64,000 nucleotides of DNA from Siphonodentalium dalli (taxonomy: Eukaryota > Mollusca > Scaphopoda > Gadilida > Siphonodentaliidae). The position numbers and the translations under genes were made by a program. Of this stretch, positions 1 through 14,600 are shown piece by piece (positions within the stretch are counted from its first letter, which is position 1; each line of letters opens with the position of its first letter). The DNA lies in assembly GCA_032622095.1 (NCBI GenBank), contig CP136064.1, positions 258,455,863 through 258,519,862 of the forward strand. Reading direction: 5' to 3'. The notes beneath the pieces were generated by a model, which did no database searches, was not told where the DNA came from, and saw only the letters and a program-made list of their open reading frames with translations.

Positions 1-2612
1 CTTTCGTCCAAAAACCTCTCAAATCCATCTTTGGCATTTTCCAACAATTCAAATTCTTTATTCAAACTTGCAGCACAAACTTCCTTGTTTTCAGAATTTT
101 CAACAACAGAAGATTCTTTGAAAGAATTTAAAGAAGCTTGCACTTGTTGTTCATTCTCAAACGATTCTCGTTCTTCCGTTAGCACCTCTTGAGATTCTCG
201 TTCTTCCGTTAGCACCTCTTGAGATAAGAGTGTAACATTAGGAGTTAATATTTTGTCCATATACCGCCTACTAACAGTCAGTATTTTTGAAACATATTCA
301 TTCTTCTTAGCGAGAGTCTTTTTAAGTGACTCTATAAGATTTATTTTATCCTTATTAAGTCGATCCAGGTCTTTGTTTTTCTGCTTCAACGCTTCACATG
401 TAGATAATATTGTACCTTTGTCCTTCTCGATTTCATCACAACTAACTTTGAGTAAAACAAAATTAGTTTGAAGCTGCTTGAATTCCTCAGAATTTACCGA
501 ATTGCTGCAAGACTCACAAACATGAGGCACAGGAACGTCAGCGTCCAAAGGCTCTTTTTGAGTCCGTAAATCACATATTTCTCTCTTCAACGCATCAATC
601 TCAGCAACAAGCGATTCCTTCTCTGTATTTGCAACAATTAACTTCTCCTCTACATCATTGAGTTCAGAAATCAAGTTACTGTCCGAACCAGTCGACATCC
701 TGTCCTTAGTCTTCAGATCTTTCCTCAGACCATTTATCTCATCCTTGTAAGAAGCTATCATGTCATCTTTTACGGCTGACGAATATTTCAAATCCGAAAT
801 CTCATTCTCGTAATCTTCAATCTTACTCTCAAGTTCCTTATTTGAATCTGTTAGTTCTTTGATGCTGATTTCAAGATCATTCTGGTCAATTTGCGACGTG
901 AGTTCTTCAATCTGTTTAATATTCGTACTCAGTTTAAACGTTTCGATCTCAGCTTGTAGCTCCTTCTTCTCTCCTAGCATTATCTCTAGATGAACTAATG
1001 TTTGAGCATGTTCCGCCTGAAGGTTATTAATAATCTGCTGTGACTGCTCCCTTAAATGCTCATACGTATCCTTCCCATTTTCGAGCTCATTCACTCTATT
1101 TTCAAACGTCTCTATCTCAGATTTCAGCAATGTTATCTCAGCGTCATGGTTCTCTTTTGTCTTCAAACTTTCATTTTCTTCGGTCAATTTTTCAATATCA
1201 TTCTGGAGTTTCTCAAATCGATCCAGCAGCGATTCATTATCTTCAACAAGCATGTCATACTGATTCTTGTGCTCTTCGTGTTTACGATCAACTGTTGAGA
1301 TTTCATCTTTAAGACGTACGACTTCTCCATTAAGATTATTAATTCTTTGACTTAATTCTTCATTCTCTGCACTCAGTTTCGCAATGTACTCTTGCTTCTC
1401 ACTGATGATCCCATTCAAATTATTAATCTGATCGTCTTTATCATGAGTGACCTTTGAACTCTTGGTCTGATTTTCGTCAGCGATAACATGCAGTTCTTCT
1501 AGTTTAGATTCCTTTTCTTTTAAAATTTTACTGATTTCGTCAATTTTCTCGTCATTTGACTGAGCGAGCTTAACAGTGTTAATGAGTTCCGATTCTTTCA
1601 GAGTGAGAATATTTTTCACTTGCTCCATGCTTTCTCCATTTTCCTTCAGCAGACATTTAGAATCTTCAATAGACTTCGTCAAGTTTTTATTCTCATTTCC
1701 TAAATCATCACACAATGACCTCACAGAATCAAATTCCGATTTCGGAATCACAGTCTCCTCCGTTTGAGTCTCGACATCATCAGATCCTAGTCTTTTCTGC
1801 ATGGATTCTACCAAATTCTCAGAAAGCTCTAATTTCTCCTTCAAAGAATCCACATCAGCAGAAATTGATTCACACTTTTCATGTAAACTTTGGATTTCAG
1901 TCTCCTTGTTGGCAACAGTCTCAGTCAGTGTATTAATCATGGCACGCAGTTCACTGCATACAGTCTCTTTCTCTTCAACCTCATTGTACTTTTTTGATAA
2001 TTCTGATTCTCTCTCTTCTAACTTTTTTGAGGCCTGTTCCATTTGTGATTTGCAGTCATCAACTTCTTTCTCATGGTCACATATTTTCTCTTTTAAAGAA
2101 ACAACCTCATTTTCTTTTTCTGATAGAGAACTTGTGAGAGAACTAATCGTTTCATTCAACACTGTCATCTCCGCTTCCAGCTTTTTTATAGTCTTCCTCC
2201 CACCTTTTTTGGGTTTATTTTCTTCAGCAAGCGACTCGTCCAGTGGCGTATCTGGTGCTAACACAAGAGATATCTGAGTCTTCTTCCGTGGAGATCGATG
2301 CTTGCTCGGTGATTTACAAAGCGACTCGTCAAGGCTGTGTTCGATTCCTTTCTTCTGACATTTCAGAGTATGAATCTGACTGTTCAGTGCATCAATCTCC
2401 GCCTTGTAGCCGTGAATCAGAGCTTGTTGACGCTTGAATGATTCATCCTCCTCCTTTTGAATATTAGCCGTCAACTCAGTTATCTTTTTCTCATTACTCT
2501 TAACCACATCACACTGGGTGGAATATTGTTCAGCATTTTTATGATTGTCCTGGATTTTGGAATCGGACTCTTGAAGCTTGTTATTCAATGCGGTGATCTC
2601 TTGATCTTTAAC
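1..2612 (-). CDS. KIF20: KIF20 exon 20: 2.6-kb coiled-coil exon, cut by the window edge (residues 1042-1911)
   Basis: Phase 0 in, acceptor TTATTGCAG. 870 codons stay open to position 1 and the exon continues outside. Nearly all of it is heptad-type coiled coil rich in Glu, Lys, Leu, Asn and Ser. A non-coiled break near residues 1140-1190 holds [21 protein letters not shown] and [11 protein letters not shown]. This matches the long stalk and mitotic-phosphorylation character of KIF20B/MPP1. Close to the edge is an in-frame 10-residue duplication. Confidence 0.92.
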
Positions 2613-5600
2613 CTGCAATAAGTAAAATTATAAAAATAGGATTTATCCATCAACAATTCCATATTCAATTTGACAATGATTGGTAAGTGTTTTATACACA
2701 AACATAATCAGATGAACATAAACAGATCAAACATAAAACACACTCATTGCAAGTTTTTTATGGACAGATTTAAAAATCAGTGTTACCAGGTTTTAATTAA
2801 GGCCCTGAGAATCTCAAATTTTGATTCATCGCCATATAATCGCCCTGAGAATCTAAAATATTGGTACGATTAATTTTCTAATCAAATCAAAACTTGATTC
2901 ATCGCCATATAATCGTCAGTCATTGGGAATAAGCAAATATGAGAAATATATGGCATATCAGTGAATTATATATCATAAGGAAGTTTCATGTTTCCAGCAG
3001 CAAGTAGCTAATTTATGGCAAATTTGGTTCAGAAATTGTTTTAACTGTAGTCTGTAAATAACACAGATCAGGTCAAAATAGTGTGAATGTCTTATGACTG
3101 GTTATATTATAAAATAAACCTAGAATCAGCCAAAAACATTTTTTTATTGATGCTGGCAACAGGAAGACGACATGGATAGGTCATATAGCCTCCACGTGAC
3201 ATCTCACTTCTTTTTCTTATTATGTCTATGTTTATATTTATGTACTATGTTATGTCATGAAATAAAGTATTCTAGTGATCGTTCTACGACTATGGTAGGC
3301 ATGGAAGTAGGTCATCATACCATTATGTGTGTCATTTGGCAAAGCTCGTAGTGTGGAGCTCAAAGGTCGAGAAGTTTATAATTTATGCATGAGTGTTTTA
3401 TGCAAAAATATGCATGATTCACCAGTTTTGGGATAAATTTAAAGATTATATATATTCTCTACTTTTTATCTTGTATTCAACGGATAAATTTTAATTGAGA
3501 AATGACCATGATTGTGTGGCTGTTCGACAAGACGAAAATCGCAGCCATGTAACTGTGCAAATGGTGATAAGTGACAGTTCATCAAGGCCCATAATTAAAC
3601 ATTTTTTAATATCGAGTTTCCGAAATGAAGCTTCGTGGTGATTTTAAACTGAATCCTCAAAACTTCGAGATCACTAATTTTAACTGATAGGATGGTCTCA
3701 TACAAGTCAAAAGATCATCTTTTGTAAAAGGGAGTTGAATGCCGTTACTACCTGTAAATATAATAGGTTATTAACACAAAATATAGAGCAAACCTTGATA
3801 AGTCGTTTCTAGAAGTATGCTCAGTTTTTTAAATTCCAAATGTTTTCTGTATCAACTGAACAAAGACATTCCATTATTGGATAAGTTACAAATTAAATAG
3901 GTGAACCTACTTGCATTACAGTGAAAGGTGATAGAAGACAAATACTGGTATTCTAACTGATTTTGGTAAGAACTGTACTCAAAATTAGTGATGTTCCGAT
4001 AATCGGAATCGGAATCGGCCATCGGCCGATAATAGCCCATCGGAAATTAATCGTACCTCGCAGTTGAACATCGGCTTTTACCGATTGTCAAAATAAATAA
4101 AAAGTTCTAGTATCTAAGCGCAATGTGCACGCTTTAATAAACATACGCAATACAACTGTAGTATTGAATGTAAAACGCAGTTGTAACAGCCTAAAAAGAA
4201 GCCATTGGCATCATCAAAGCAGTCTGATATGATGATATATTATAAGAATGGCAATACACATGCCCGACATCCCGTGTAATATGAAGTTATTGGTTCAATC
4301 GCGTTGACACGAAATAGATTCAAAGAAAGCTTTAATTAAAAAGATGACCTGATTACAGTGAGGCTTCCTCTAGAGCACGTGTCATGTGACGTCACATGCT
4401 ATGTCAATAACTTGAAGCACACACTGAATGAATTAATACAGTTGTTATCAGAACTGTCTTCAATAACGATTAAAGTTAGTAGGGGCATAATTAGCTTTTT
4501 CGTCTGTACAACGTATGCTATGAAATACGCTTAGCTCCACGTTGAACTTGCGAAACAAAAATTGAGCAGGCGGAACTATAAAAGCTTCCGAGTTGTTAAA
4601 AGATAAAAGGTGTGACCAATGGAAACTTGGGAAATCTCAGACAAATATGACAGCAATTATTATCCATAAATCAAAATTTAGTTAATAATCATCGCCATTC
4701 CATACATTGTTGCAACTTACAAGTATTCAATCAAGACTTTTACTCTGCATGCAAGTGTTCCACACATGGTCATAACGTTACTCTGAGTCGGCACCTTTGA
4801 TCTCTTTGTCAAAACAACTACCGGTATACATCAAAGGAAGCACACAACCGACGTCGGCAGATTTACTGTCACGACAGTGTGTATATATTTCTTTGATGTA
4901 TTTGGCTTTGAAATTATGCGGGATATGGAGTGCATTGGGTGTATATAAGTCCATTATAGGAACAAACGCACAATATATATAAACATCGGAATCGGAATCG
5001 GAAATCGGCCGATTGTGCCTCCAGTTATCGGAAATCGGTCCGATAAGCTTTTTCATTATCGGAACATCACTACTCAAAATGTATTTTCACTTTATATATT
5101 TAGCACAAAACTTTAAAAAACATTTATATTTATTAGAGCACAATCCCATTGTTACAATCGTTCCCCGATTTTTGGTAAAGCACATCAATCCCAAGGCTGG
5201 CGAAGGAATGATTCAATGATTATCCCATTGTTAGGCACACCAACTCATAACAGACAATTCGCAAGGGCGCTTCAAAGTGGGACCAGTCCGTGTTGTTTCA
5301 GACATGTCTATTCACATTCAACGGCGATCAGTTCTTGTTAATCACGTTGTTGGGCATGACTAACCGGCTATTGTGTCAAATCGCGGCCAGCGCACGGATT
5401 GTGCATCGTGGTCAAAACACACTCAACGGCACATTTCCTGTTGATTGCATTATGTGGGATCAATTGTGCTCTAAGTCGGTCAGAGCACACAAATAGTTCT
5501 TTACCAGAATAAATCTCGTCTTCGACTCGATTGAATCTGGTAAAGAACAATTCTTGTGGTCTAACCCTTGCGCAAATTCTCCTAAATTGTCATAATAGAT

Positions 5601-8600
5601 GCAATGGTTTCTTGGACAGAATAGAGAGCAGAAGTAATGAAAGTTATACCAGTAGATAGACAGTAATGGGGCAATAGGTGCATTTGGTCCAGTATATCAA
5701 CACTCACTTTCTGAGTAGGGGGGGGGGGGGGTGTACTTATTCTAAAAGAAATTTTACACACCTTTATGGTTTCAGTGAAAGTCTCTGCTTCAGCACATTT
5801 CTCCGTCAGCTGACTCGCTTTCTCCGATTCTACTTTATCCTTCGCAGACGTCAGCTCTTCACATTTTGTCTTCCATTTCTGAATTTCGGCAAGACGTGCG
5901 CTTTCACCAATGTCCCCAGATTCCACAAGCTGATCGCGTAACAAACTCATTTCTTTTTCTTTTAGAATCAGTTCAGACTTCATGGCATCACATTCGGTCT
6001 GCAAGTTGGTAATCTGAATCTTATGAAAGTGTGTAGACTCACTATCGCCATCACAGGGGACACTTTTTTTCATTGAAAGTAAATTATTTTCAGCACGCAG
6101 TTTCTCCAACTCAGATTTGAGTGTCTCATTTTCAGAATTCTTTTCAAATATTTCGTCCTCGCGCTTCTCGAGTTCGGAGTCTTTGTCCATGAGCCGTTCC
6201 TCCAATTCGTCCATGTCCGTCTGTTTGTTCTCCATGTTGAAGATATCCTGCCTGAGTTTATTTAGCGTCTCCTCTTTCTCTGACATATTCCCTTCATATG
6301 AAGTCTCCACCTCCTTCAGTTTATCTGCAATAAAAAATAATTTCTTATGAATCAAAATGCACACATGGTGTTCAAAATATCTCCATCTCCTTCAATACCT
6401 GCAATATCAAAAAAAATTAGAAGAGTCTTTGTTTGGGAGTCATCAGGGCTCATATTCACCAACTGGGTTTATGTATAGTCCAGGTAGACTCAACATGAAG
6501 TTATTTGTGGCCGTCGGTCAGATAGACATTGTCGCATTATATGATTATCATATTTTTATCAATTTTTCTTACATTTTTTAACAATTTTTATCATATTTAA
6601 AAATAAATTATTACATTATTTAACAATTTTTATAATTTTTCATAATTGTTTATTACATTCTATAACAATTTTTTTTAATTTGTTCTTATGTTCTTTAACA
6701 ATTTCATAATTTTTATCTTTTTTTCTTACATTCTTTAACAATTTTATCATGTTTTCTTACATTCTTTATCAATTTTTTTAATTTTTTTCTTACATTCTTT
6801 AACAAATTTTATCAAATATATAATTTATTAGGCCAATGCATTCTCTTATATATGCGAGGCGACCTATGATCAACCTGCATATATAAGAGAATGCATTGGC
6901 ACAGGGCTTTCGCAATAATTCAGGAAGCTCCCATCATGAAAGGGTTAACATAAAGAGAAGGGAAGTATCCACCATCCAATTATATCTTAAACACTCATTC
7001 CAGCCCAATTATATCTTCAACACTCATTCCAGCCCAATTATATCTTAAACACTCATTCCAGCCCAATTATATCTTCAACACTCATTCCAGCCCAATTATA
7101 TCTTCAACACTCATTCCGCAGAAAGATTCTGTCTGAGTGTCTTCCTCTATGTGCGGATTTTATGAGTGTTTGCGATTTAGTCGTGAGGGGGTGTCAATTG
7201 ATTAATGGCAAATATGATAGATTGGGTAAATAATATCGACTATAGTGCATGTTGTAAAATTGTATAGCAAAGGTACCATGTGCATTCAGCCGCTACCAGA
7301 TAAACAAACCGGTTTATAAAATAAACAGTTGGTGAATACAAGCCCAGGAGATCTTAGCGTGAACACTATTTTCACTTGGAACTGGGACATAATGCATTAA
7401 CCCTTTGAGTGCCAGGGGCCGATCTCATCGGCCCTAATTTACGGTCTGTAAAATCGGCCCAAAAAAAATAGATTTCTTTTTGGGTTTAATTTTTTTGGGT
7501 ATGCTTAAGCATGCTATAGTGAATTTAAAAACAAACTGGATAAAACCTTAGAAGCATGTTATAACTCAAAACTATCACCAAGTATTCATAGTAATAATTT
7601 TGATGCCCATGAAAAACATAAGATTCCCTAGCACTAAACCTACAAAATAAGTCTGTTAAAGAATATAAGAAAAAATTATTAAAATTATAAAAAATAAAAA
7701 CAAATGATGAAAAATTGTTAGGCCAATGCATTCTCTTATATATGCGAGTCGACCTATGGTCGACTCACATATATAAGAGAATGCATTGGCACAGGGTATA
7801 TGGGTTGATACAAAAATCGGACCTGGCACTCAAAGGGTTTTTAGAACATCATAACTTTTTTACTTGAGAATGTTTTAAACAATTTAAGTGAAATTTGTAC
7901 TGTACAAAAAATTTCCAGGGAGAGATAGAGTGCCTTTCATGATCACTCATCGGATTGGCTCACAACCAAATATTGTCTGTAAAATGCCCTCGACATTGTC
8001 TTTTACATCTATAGTGTTTTATATATGATTAGTCTGTACATGTGCCTGTATATGAAAACATGACAACTAATTAATCTCCTATATATTTTGAGACTTCCGC
8101 ATATATATATATCTGTATATCCTTTAGACTCGAAAACGGCTCGACCGATTGAGCCCAAACTTGCTATCTAAGGGTAAAAAGCCACAGGAAGTGTCATCGC
8201 ACCGCTTCTGAGAACGTCCGACCACTCCTTCACCCTTCCACGGTCATTGGAATTGATGGGTTAAATGGTCTCTTTGATGTGTGTGACCCGATGCAGGAAG
8301 GACAAACAAACATGGTGCCACGACTTTAATGGAGGAAATTTAGCCAAATAAATCAGTGCAACTGTATTTACTCAGTGGAGGTTGCTCAAATACATAATAC
8401 CTAATATTAATATGTTAATATCGGGTCGTCTTCCATACTTCCAAGGTGCGATTGATTTAACCGACAGGGGACACAATTAAAACGGGTAAAATTGTCTCTG
8501 AAACACGCATTCTGATTGGCCGAGAGTTGCTAACTTTAGTTTTCTATTCACCAACATCGGGCACTGATTGGTTAACAAATTTTAAATGGAGCAATGCATC

Positions 8601-11600
8601 ATGACGAGAGTAAAATACGTCACAGCGCAGCCAGGAGTCACGTTATCAGTGCTGCCGCTCACAGATGTTTACTAAAGATACAGTTGACAGGAAGTTGTTC
8701 ACGTGCTGTTCCGAGTAAACCCATTGAACGTACCCAGAGATTTTATCACTGAAAATGTAATGCTGATAAAAATAAAATTTCGAACAATTTCTTTCCATCT
8801 GGTGGACTGAATTACCCTAATATCCAACTCAACAGAGTATGTTTATCTCCTAAGTGTAGGCCTATAATACAGCATCAGTTTCATTATTAAACCTATTTAC
8901 AATTTTTCTCAGTTTGGCTTGGATTGCAATTTTCATTATATTTTTTATTATAAATTTATATAAAGACAATATTTTTTCCAAAAATGTATGACAATGAACT
9001 AGAAGCAAACCAAAATGCTAAATAATAATTTATTGCCAAATATAAAAAATTTATGAGAGCATATATCTTCCTGTTAGGACTGTCACTGACTGGAGTTAGG
9101 AGTATTAGATTTAGCGACCTTCACTTTATATTTTCATAGCTACTGTAGCTAGACAGTTAACGGATGTGACTTGGGCCTCAAATGTGGCTCTCTTCCATTA
9201 ACCCGTTCTATACTGAATACTCATTGACGAGTAGTTACCTTCTGAAATGTCCAGATAGTTAGTTCAACAAACGTCCCATATGGTGTTTGGTGAACTTTAT
9301 ATAATCTGAACATTTCCCACCAATGAATATGATTTATTCTGTTCTTGTATTATCTGTTTTTCCGTCTTGTCGTCTGCTTTTATTACCTGAACACCCCTAC
9401 ACCCTTCCGTTCCAATGTATACTTTTATAACTGAATGAGGGGAGAATCCATTTAGTATACAAAGGATTAACTAATTTTACCTCTTTGCCATTCAGGAATG
9501 AATAAAAAAAAACAGCATCTATGTTCTATTTGCTGGTATTTTGTTTACTATTAGTAAATGATCATCCCATGAATAATTATTGCAATCTAAGATTATTATA
9601 ACTGATTGCATTGATGTGATTCTCGATATTGAATAATAAACTTTTTTTTTATCTGTATAATTTTTATCTCTATGTCATAATGACTAGCACATGGGTGATA
9701 GCATGAAGAAGAAATATCTTAATACAGCCATTTCTGAAAGTAATTTGTCCTCGCAAACAATGCAAAATTTATTCTCATATCTTTGTCAAACTTTATTGAA
9801 ACATGTTGTGCACTTATTTAAGTGAATCAAACTGACGATCAGAACCCGGACACTTTACAGGAGCCACCATTCAACTAATATTACCGATACTTTCAATTTA
9901 AAAAACACAAGGTCTGAGCTATGTGAAAAAGCAAACATTTAGTCCTTAATTTGGGAGGTTAAACAAATGGTTCCACCAAATAAAGTCTTTGCATGTGATT
10001 CATAAATTAAAATGACATTGCAAGCTGCCAATATAGAAATAAAATTCCCACAAAAATAAGGACTTTATTTTCTATTCCCATCCAATCGCACTATCCGCGT
10101 GCTCCACTTCATTTTAATATCTGCTGAGGTGCCCAAATAAGCCTGAGTTTAGCGTGTCTGTCATTTGTAGAATGAGTTCCCCAGAGGGTGCATTTAGTGA
10201 TGCTATCCCAAGTAGCGTTACTTCCATAACTGGAGTTTCCTGAAATTTTGCTAAAAACCTGTGTCAATGCATTCTTTTATATATGCGAGTCTCCAATATG
10301 GAGCCTCGCATATTTAAGATAATACATTGGCCCAACAATATTTACCTTGACATCCAGTGCATCTCTTATATATGTGAGGCTCCCTGTGGGAGACTCGCAT
10401 ATATAAGAGAATGCACTGGCGCAGGATTTTTAATGCTACACCAGCACAGCTCCCGTCATGAAAAGGTTAAAGATCCTGTGTCAGTGCATTATATTATATA
10501 TGTGCTTATCCCAGTCTCCCATGGGGAGCCTTGCATATATAAGAGATGCACTGGCTTACAAGGTCAAGATAAATATTGTTAGGCCAATGTATTCTCTTTA
10601 TGGGAGACTCGCAAATATAAGAGAATGCAGTGGCACAGGGTTTTCGCAAAATTTCAGGTAGCTCCAGTCATAAAAGGGTTAAGACAAAGCAGTCTAGACT
10701 ATGAGCGTGGGCATCAATGCCATATTTATGAAGTTTATGTTACAACAATCGAGGCATTTATTATATAACATCAACAACATATAACGGCTTAACCCTTTCA
10801 GTGCCAGGGGCCGATCTCATCGGCCCTAATTTACAGTCTGTAAAATCGGCCCTAAAAAATTTATAAAAAAATGTCTGTTAAAGAATATAAGAAAAAATGA
10901 TTAAAATTGTAAAAAATAATAAGAAATGATGAAAAATTGTTAGGCCAATGCATTCTCTTATATATGCGAGGCGACCTATGGTCGACTCACATATATAAGA
11001 GAATGCATTGGCACCAGGGGGGGGGGGGGGTCGGAAAAAAATTTCAGGCACGTATGGCATTTTTCCCCTTTCGATCATTTTTTGTACCCACCCACCCCCA
11101 CCGCCAAATTTTTTACCCACCCCCCCTTTTAACACTAAAACAGAGATTTGCGGGGGGAAATTCACTGTAAACAGCTGTATATGAATTTCTGTGCATACTA
11201 TTTATCATGGATGTTAACATGGACATGTAAATAGGAATGAGTCATTTTGAGGTCATTCGGCCAAAAAAACATGGCTGCCAGCGGTCATCTTGGATTTAAA
11301 AATTTGCAACAAAATACAACACGATAACTGCCTGCAGTCAGTTTACCAGTTAGAATTACATTATTTCTCTCATTCAAAGTGGTTTTGAAGCCCAACTCAT
11401 TGCTAAAACACTAAAAAAACAAGCAGGAAATTTTTTTTTTAGTTGCAGAAAAAATTGCTTGTTGGTGGCTTTGACCACCCACCCACCCCGGCATACGTGC
11501 CGGAAGAAATTTTTTCACCCCCCCCCTGTTGGCCCAGGGTAAATGGGTTTGATACAAAAATCGGACTTGGCACTCAAAGGGTTAACTAATGGATGTTGAA

Positions 11601-14600
11601 GTTGTTGAGCTCCATGTAGTATGGATGCAAATTGGTTTGACATTTTGTCATAATCAACTTACATCCGTTTTGTATGCAATGCAACAAAATAAATGAACAA
11701 TCTATATGTTTACACTTGACTGGCAGATCTAGATTTACCACCCAATTTCAACAATATTTGGTGAGTTTTAATCTTGATTTAAAGTCGCTCTCCATCCTAT
11801 ATGGAAACAAGTTGGGATCTGTATGGGATTCACATGACAAAGATCTGAATTTAAATTCCACAGCATGATTAAATATGATAGCAGGTTACATGTAACCAAT
11901 TTTATGCTTTCATGAATAGATGGTCCGAGCCCTGTTTACATTACATCTGTATGGGCTATTAATAGAGCTCATGTCATTGCTATTGAATCCAGGTTTCTGG
12001 TCATGTGATTCACCAATCGCCATTTTTAGTGAGAGATTGTGTTCTCAATTTTTGATCGATTCAGAAAATTATGTAGCTTTAAGTAATTTAATTATTTGTC
12101 TTACACTTCTCAACATTGGAATTTCTTTTCTTTTACCTTCCACCTTCCCAGAATATATTATTTTTGAGTATCGTTATGTGAGTGCATTTCATACTTGTGT
12201 GATTGTGGAATTTTGTCTTGCCCGACCTTCACATTCCCGTTGTTATTTATTAAACAGCCAATTTGAATGAGAAACTGTATTTTATTGGATCGAGCAAATC
12301 CCATCATTGGCTCATACTTCACTAGAATATTGTCTTACAACACCAAGAGAGTCGCTAGTCACTGGTATTTCCAGTTTTCAGGTAATCGATGCTATTGTGT
12401 CTTGCGTGTATGAATTTGATATTGAATATGCCTTCAGTGAAGATGAGACACCAGCTTCTAGAATATGCCAATTCTGTTAGCACAAGGAAATGTCTGACAA
12501 TTTGCACTTCAACAGACATGTTGACAAATTCGTAATAGCCGTGATAACAATTACAGCTATCTTTGTTCAATGGGTGGTCAGATCACGCATGTGCAGCACT
12601 GTCCATATTCAAGCCCAATGTTGATTGGCTAGCAAAATATATTTTTCCAAAGACTATATTTGTCTTTATTTATTCAAAGGGTTTGAAGTACATGAGTAAA
12701 GGACATGTTATCTTAAGACCAATCAAGATCATATTGTACCTAGTTCTTACTCTTCCAATGGCACTGCATTTGTGTGGAGCCCCTGGTTGATCAGTTGGTA
12801 AAGTAAATTATTCAGGACTGGGTGTACACCAGCTAGGTTATGTAGTGTGCATCCGGGCAGTCAGAGGTTCCTATTTGTTTTCGACTGAGATTTTACGCCA
12901 TTATTCAAGATCTGAGAGCAATAATAGAGCACTCCAACATTATTTGGTTATTAAAGTGATGTGAAACGCTCTGGTATGGTGACAAATCGTTTTTGTTAGT
13001 TTATCGCTGATAGATGCGTCCCGAATCAAGTAGTAAATATTTACAATTGAGAGTAGTTCTGACAATGTTTTCCATGTAGTGGTACGGTCGATTTTCTTCA
13101 ATTTTTTTTCGATGTTAGTAGAATGTTACATTCCTCCAGTTGTCATAACGCCTGAATACTAACTTCACGCACGCGAACAAGTACATAATATGTCTTTAAA
13201 GGAAAATAAGGCCTTCATATATATATGTGAAAAATAATAGTAAAACCAAGAAAAACATTGAAAAATAGTAGACTGACTTTCAAGGCAGCAAATAGTGTGT
13301 CTGTCATTTACAGAAAAAGGTCTCCAGAGAGTGAATTTAGTGACGCTATCCCAAACTGTCACCAAATTCACCCTCTGGGGACCTCATTCTGCCTGGCCTC
13401 ATCTTCTGGGAAATATCTATAGTCTTAAATTAACATTGTTTTTAGTTATTTTTTTCCCCTCTGTTCAGTTTATATATCCCCTAATTTGCAGAAGATAAAA
13501 TGCATAATCGATGTGACTGATGGATGAACATCACCAACATTAACTGGGAAACTTCAATCTGATCATAGGTCTCCCATAGCAGTTAAGGCCTAAGTTGATG
13601 GAGGTCCCAGAGGGTCAATTTGGTGATGTTAACCCACCATGCAGGATAGCGCAACTAAATTCACCCTCTAGGGACCTCATTCTGCAAACGACACACTATT
13701 TGCAGCCTTGTTGTCATTGTTCTTATGTTCATTATCAATGATTCTTGTATAATTATATTCCACATGTTGAACAATTGTTTGTAAATCTTTTCATCTGTTA
13801 TGATTATCTTAGCAGTGATCATATTATTTTTAGAGCTGAATGAGTATACAGTTCACATGAAAGTCGTTAACTTTGAAGCCTCTTGGCGGTTTGAAGTCAG
13901 ATGTTAAATCAGGGTCTATAAATAAATTAAATACATTATAAACTATAGAATGTCTTATTCAAGCCACAGAATTAACAAAAAAATTAGATCCCAATTTATG
14001 TTCAACATGTAATAATAAAGAGTGTTCATTGATACGGCGACTCAAAGTCAATGTCCCATTTCTCAGACCTGTGTGCACGGTCCAAAAAACCCGCGAAATC
14101 TTTTTATTTGCATTTGATATGTCAGAAAAATTAGAATCAGTACGAAATTACTGCGGTATGTTTTTATACATACTGAGACCTGTTTCCCAAATTAAAATTT
14201 CTGATTCATTACTGCAATTTGTAATCATGTGTTCAACATGTGATGTTTCGCGTCTCAAATTCAATAATAAATGTGTCAAAAATACTTGATTGGGTGATTT
14301 TTGACAAAATAATTCACATGAAATCTATCAACTAACTTTTTACAGCCATCTTTTTTTTAAATAATGGCCACGGTTAACTGAAACTAGTCCCAGAGCTAAC
14401 AGATGCAGAAGTGGAATGCCTCGTTCGGGTGTGGCCCAGAAATAAATATAAATATGTGCATCTTTTTCAAACTCTTTTGGCCTGAGATTCGGAAAATTGA
14501 CTTTGCATGGCCTAAATATACGTATTTGATTTATCAACCTATCTTATCACTCCTTCCAAATTAAGTAGACATAATCAGGATGTTCAAATGAGCCACGTCC

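Noticed and set aside
163-1312. Plus-strand ORFs across 1-2612
   Set aside because: Shadows of the minus-strand kinesin exon 20, which has continuous coiled coil and correct phase.
4778-5219. Plus and minus ORFs at 4778-5219 and 54674-55102
   Set aside because: Inside or overlapping the two hAT copies, with no conserved protein; they follow the element's inverted ends.
6976-7117. CRISPR-like array
   Set aside because: Units are directly adjacent with no spacers, in animal DNA; it is a minisatellite. The same holds for 51568-51813 and 29210-29860.
11920-12270. 116-codon plus-strand ORF
   Set aside because: No recognisable domain, hydrophobic composition typical of AT-rich random frames, lies in a repeat-filled intron and has no splice context.
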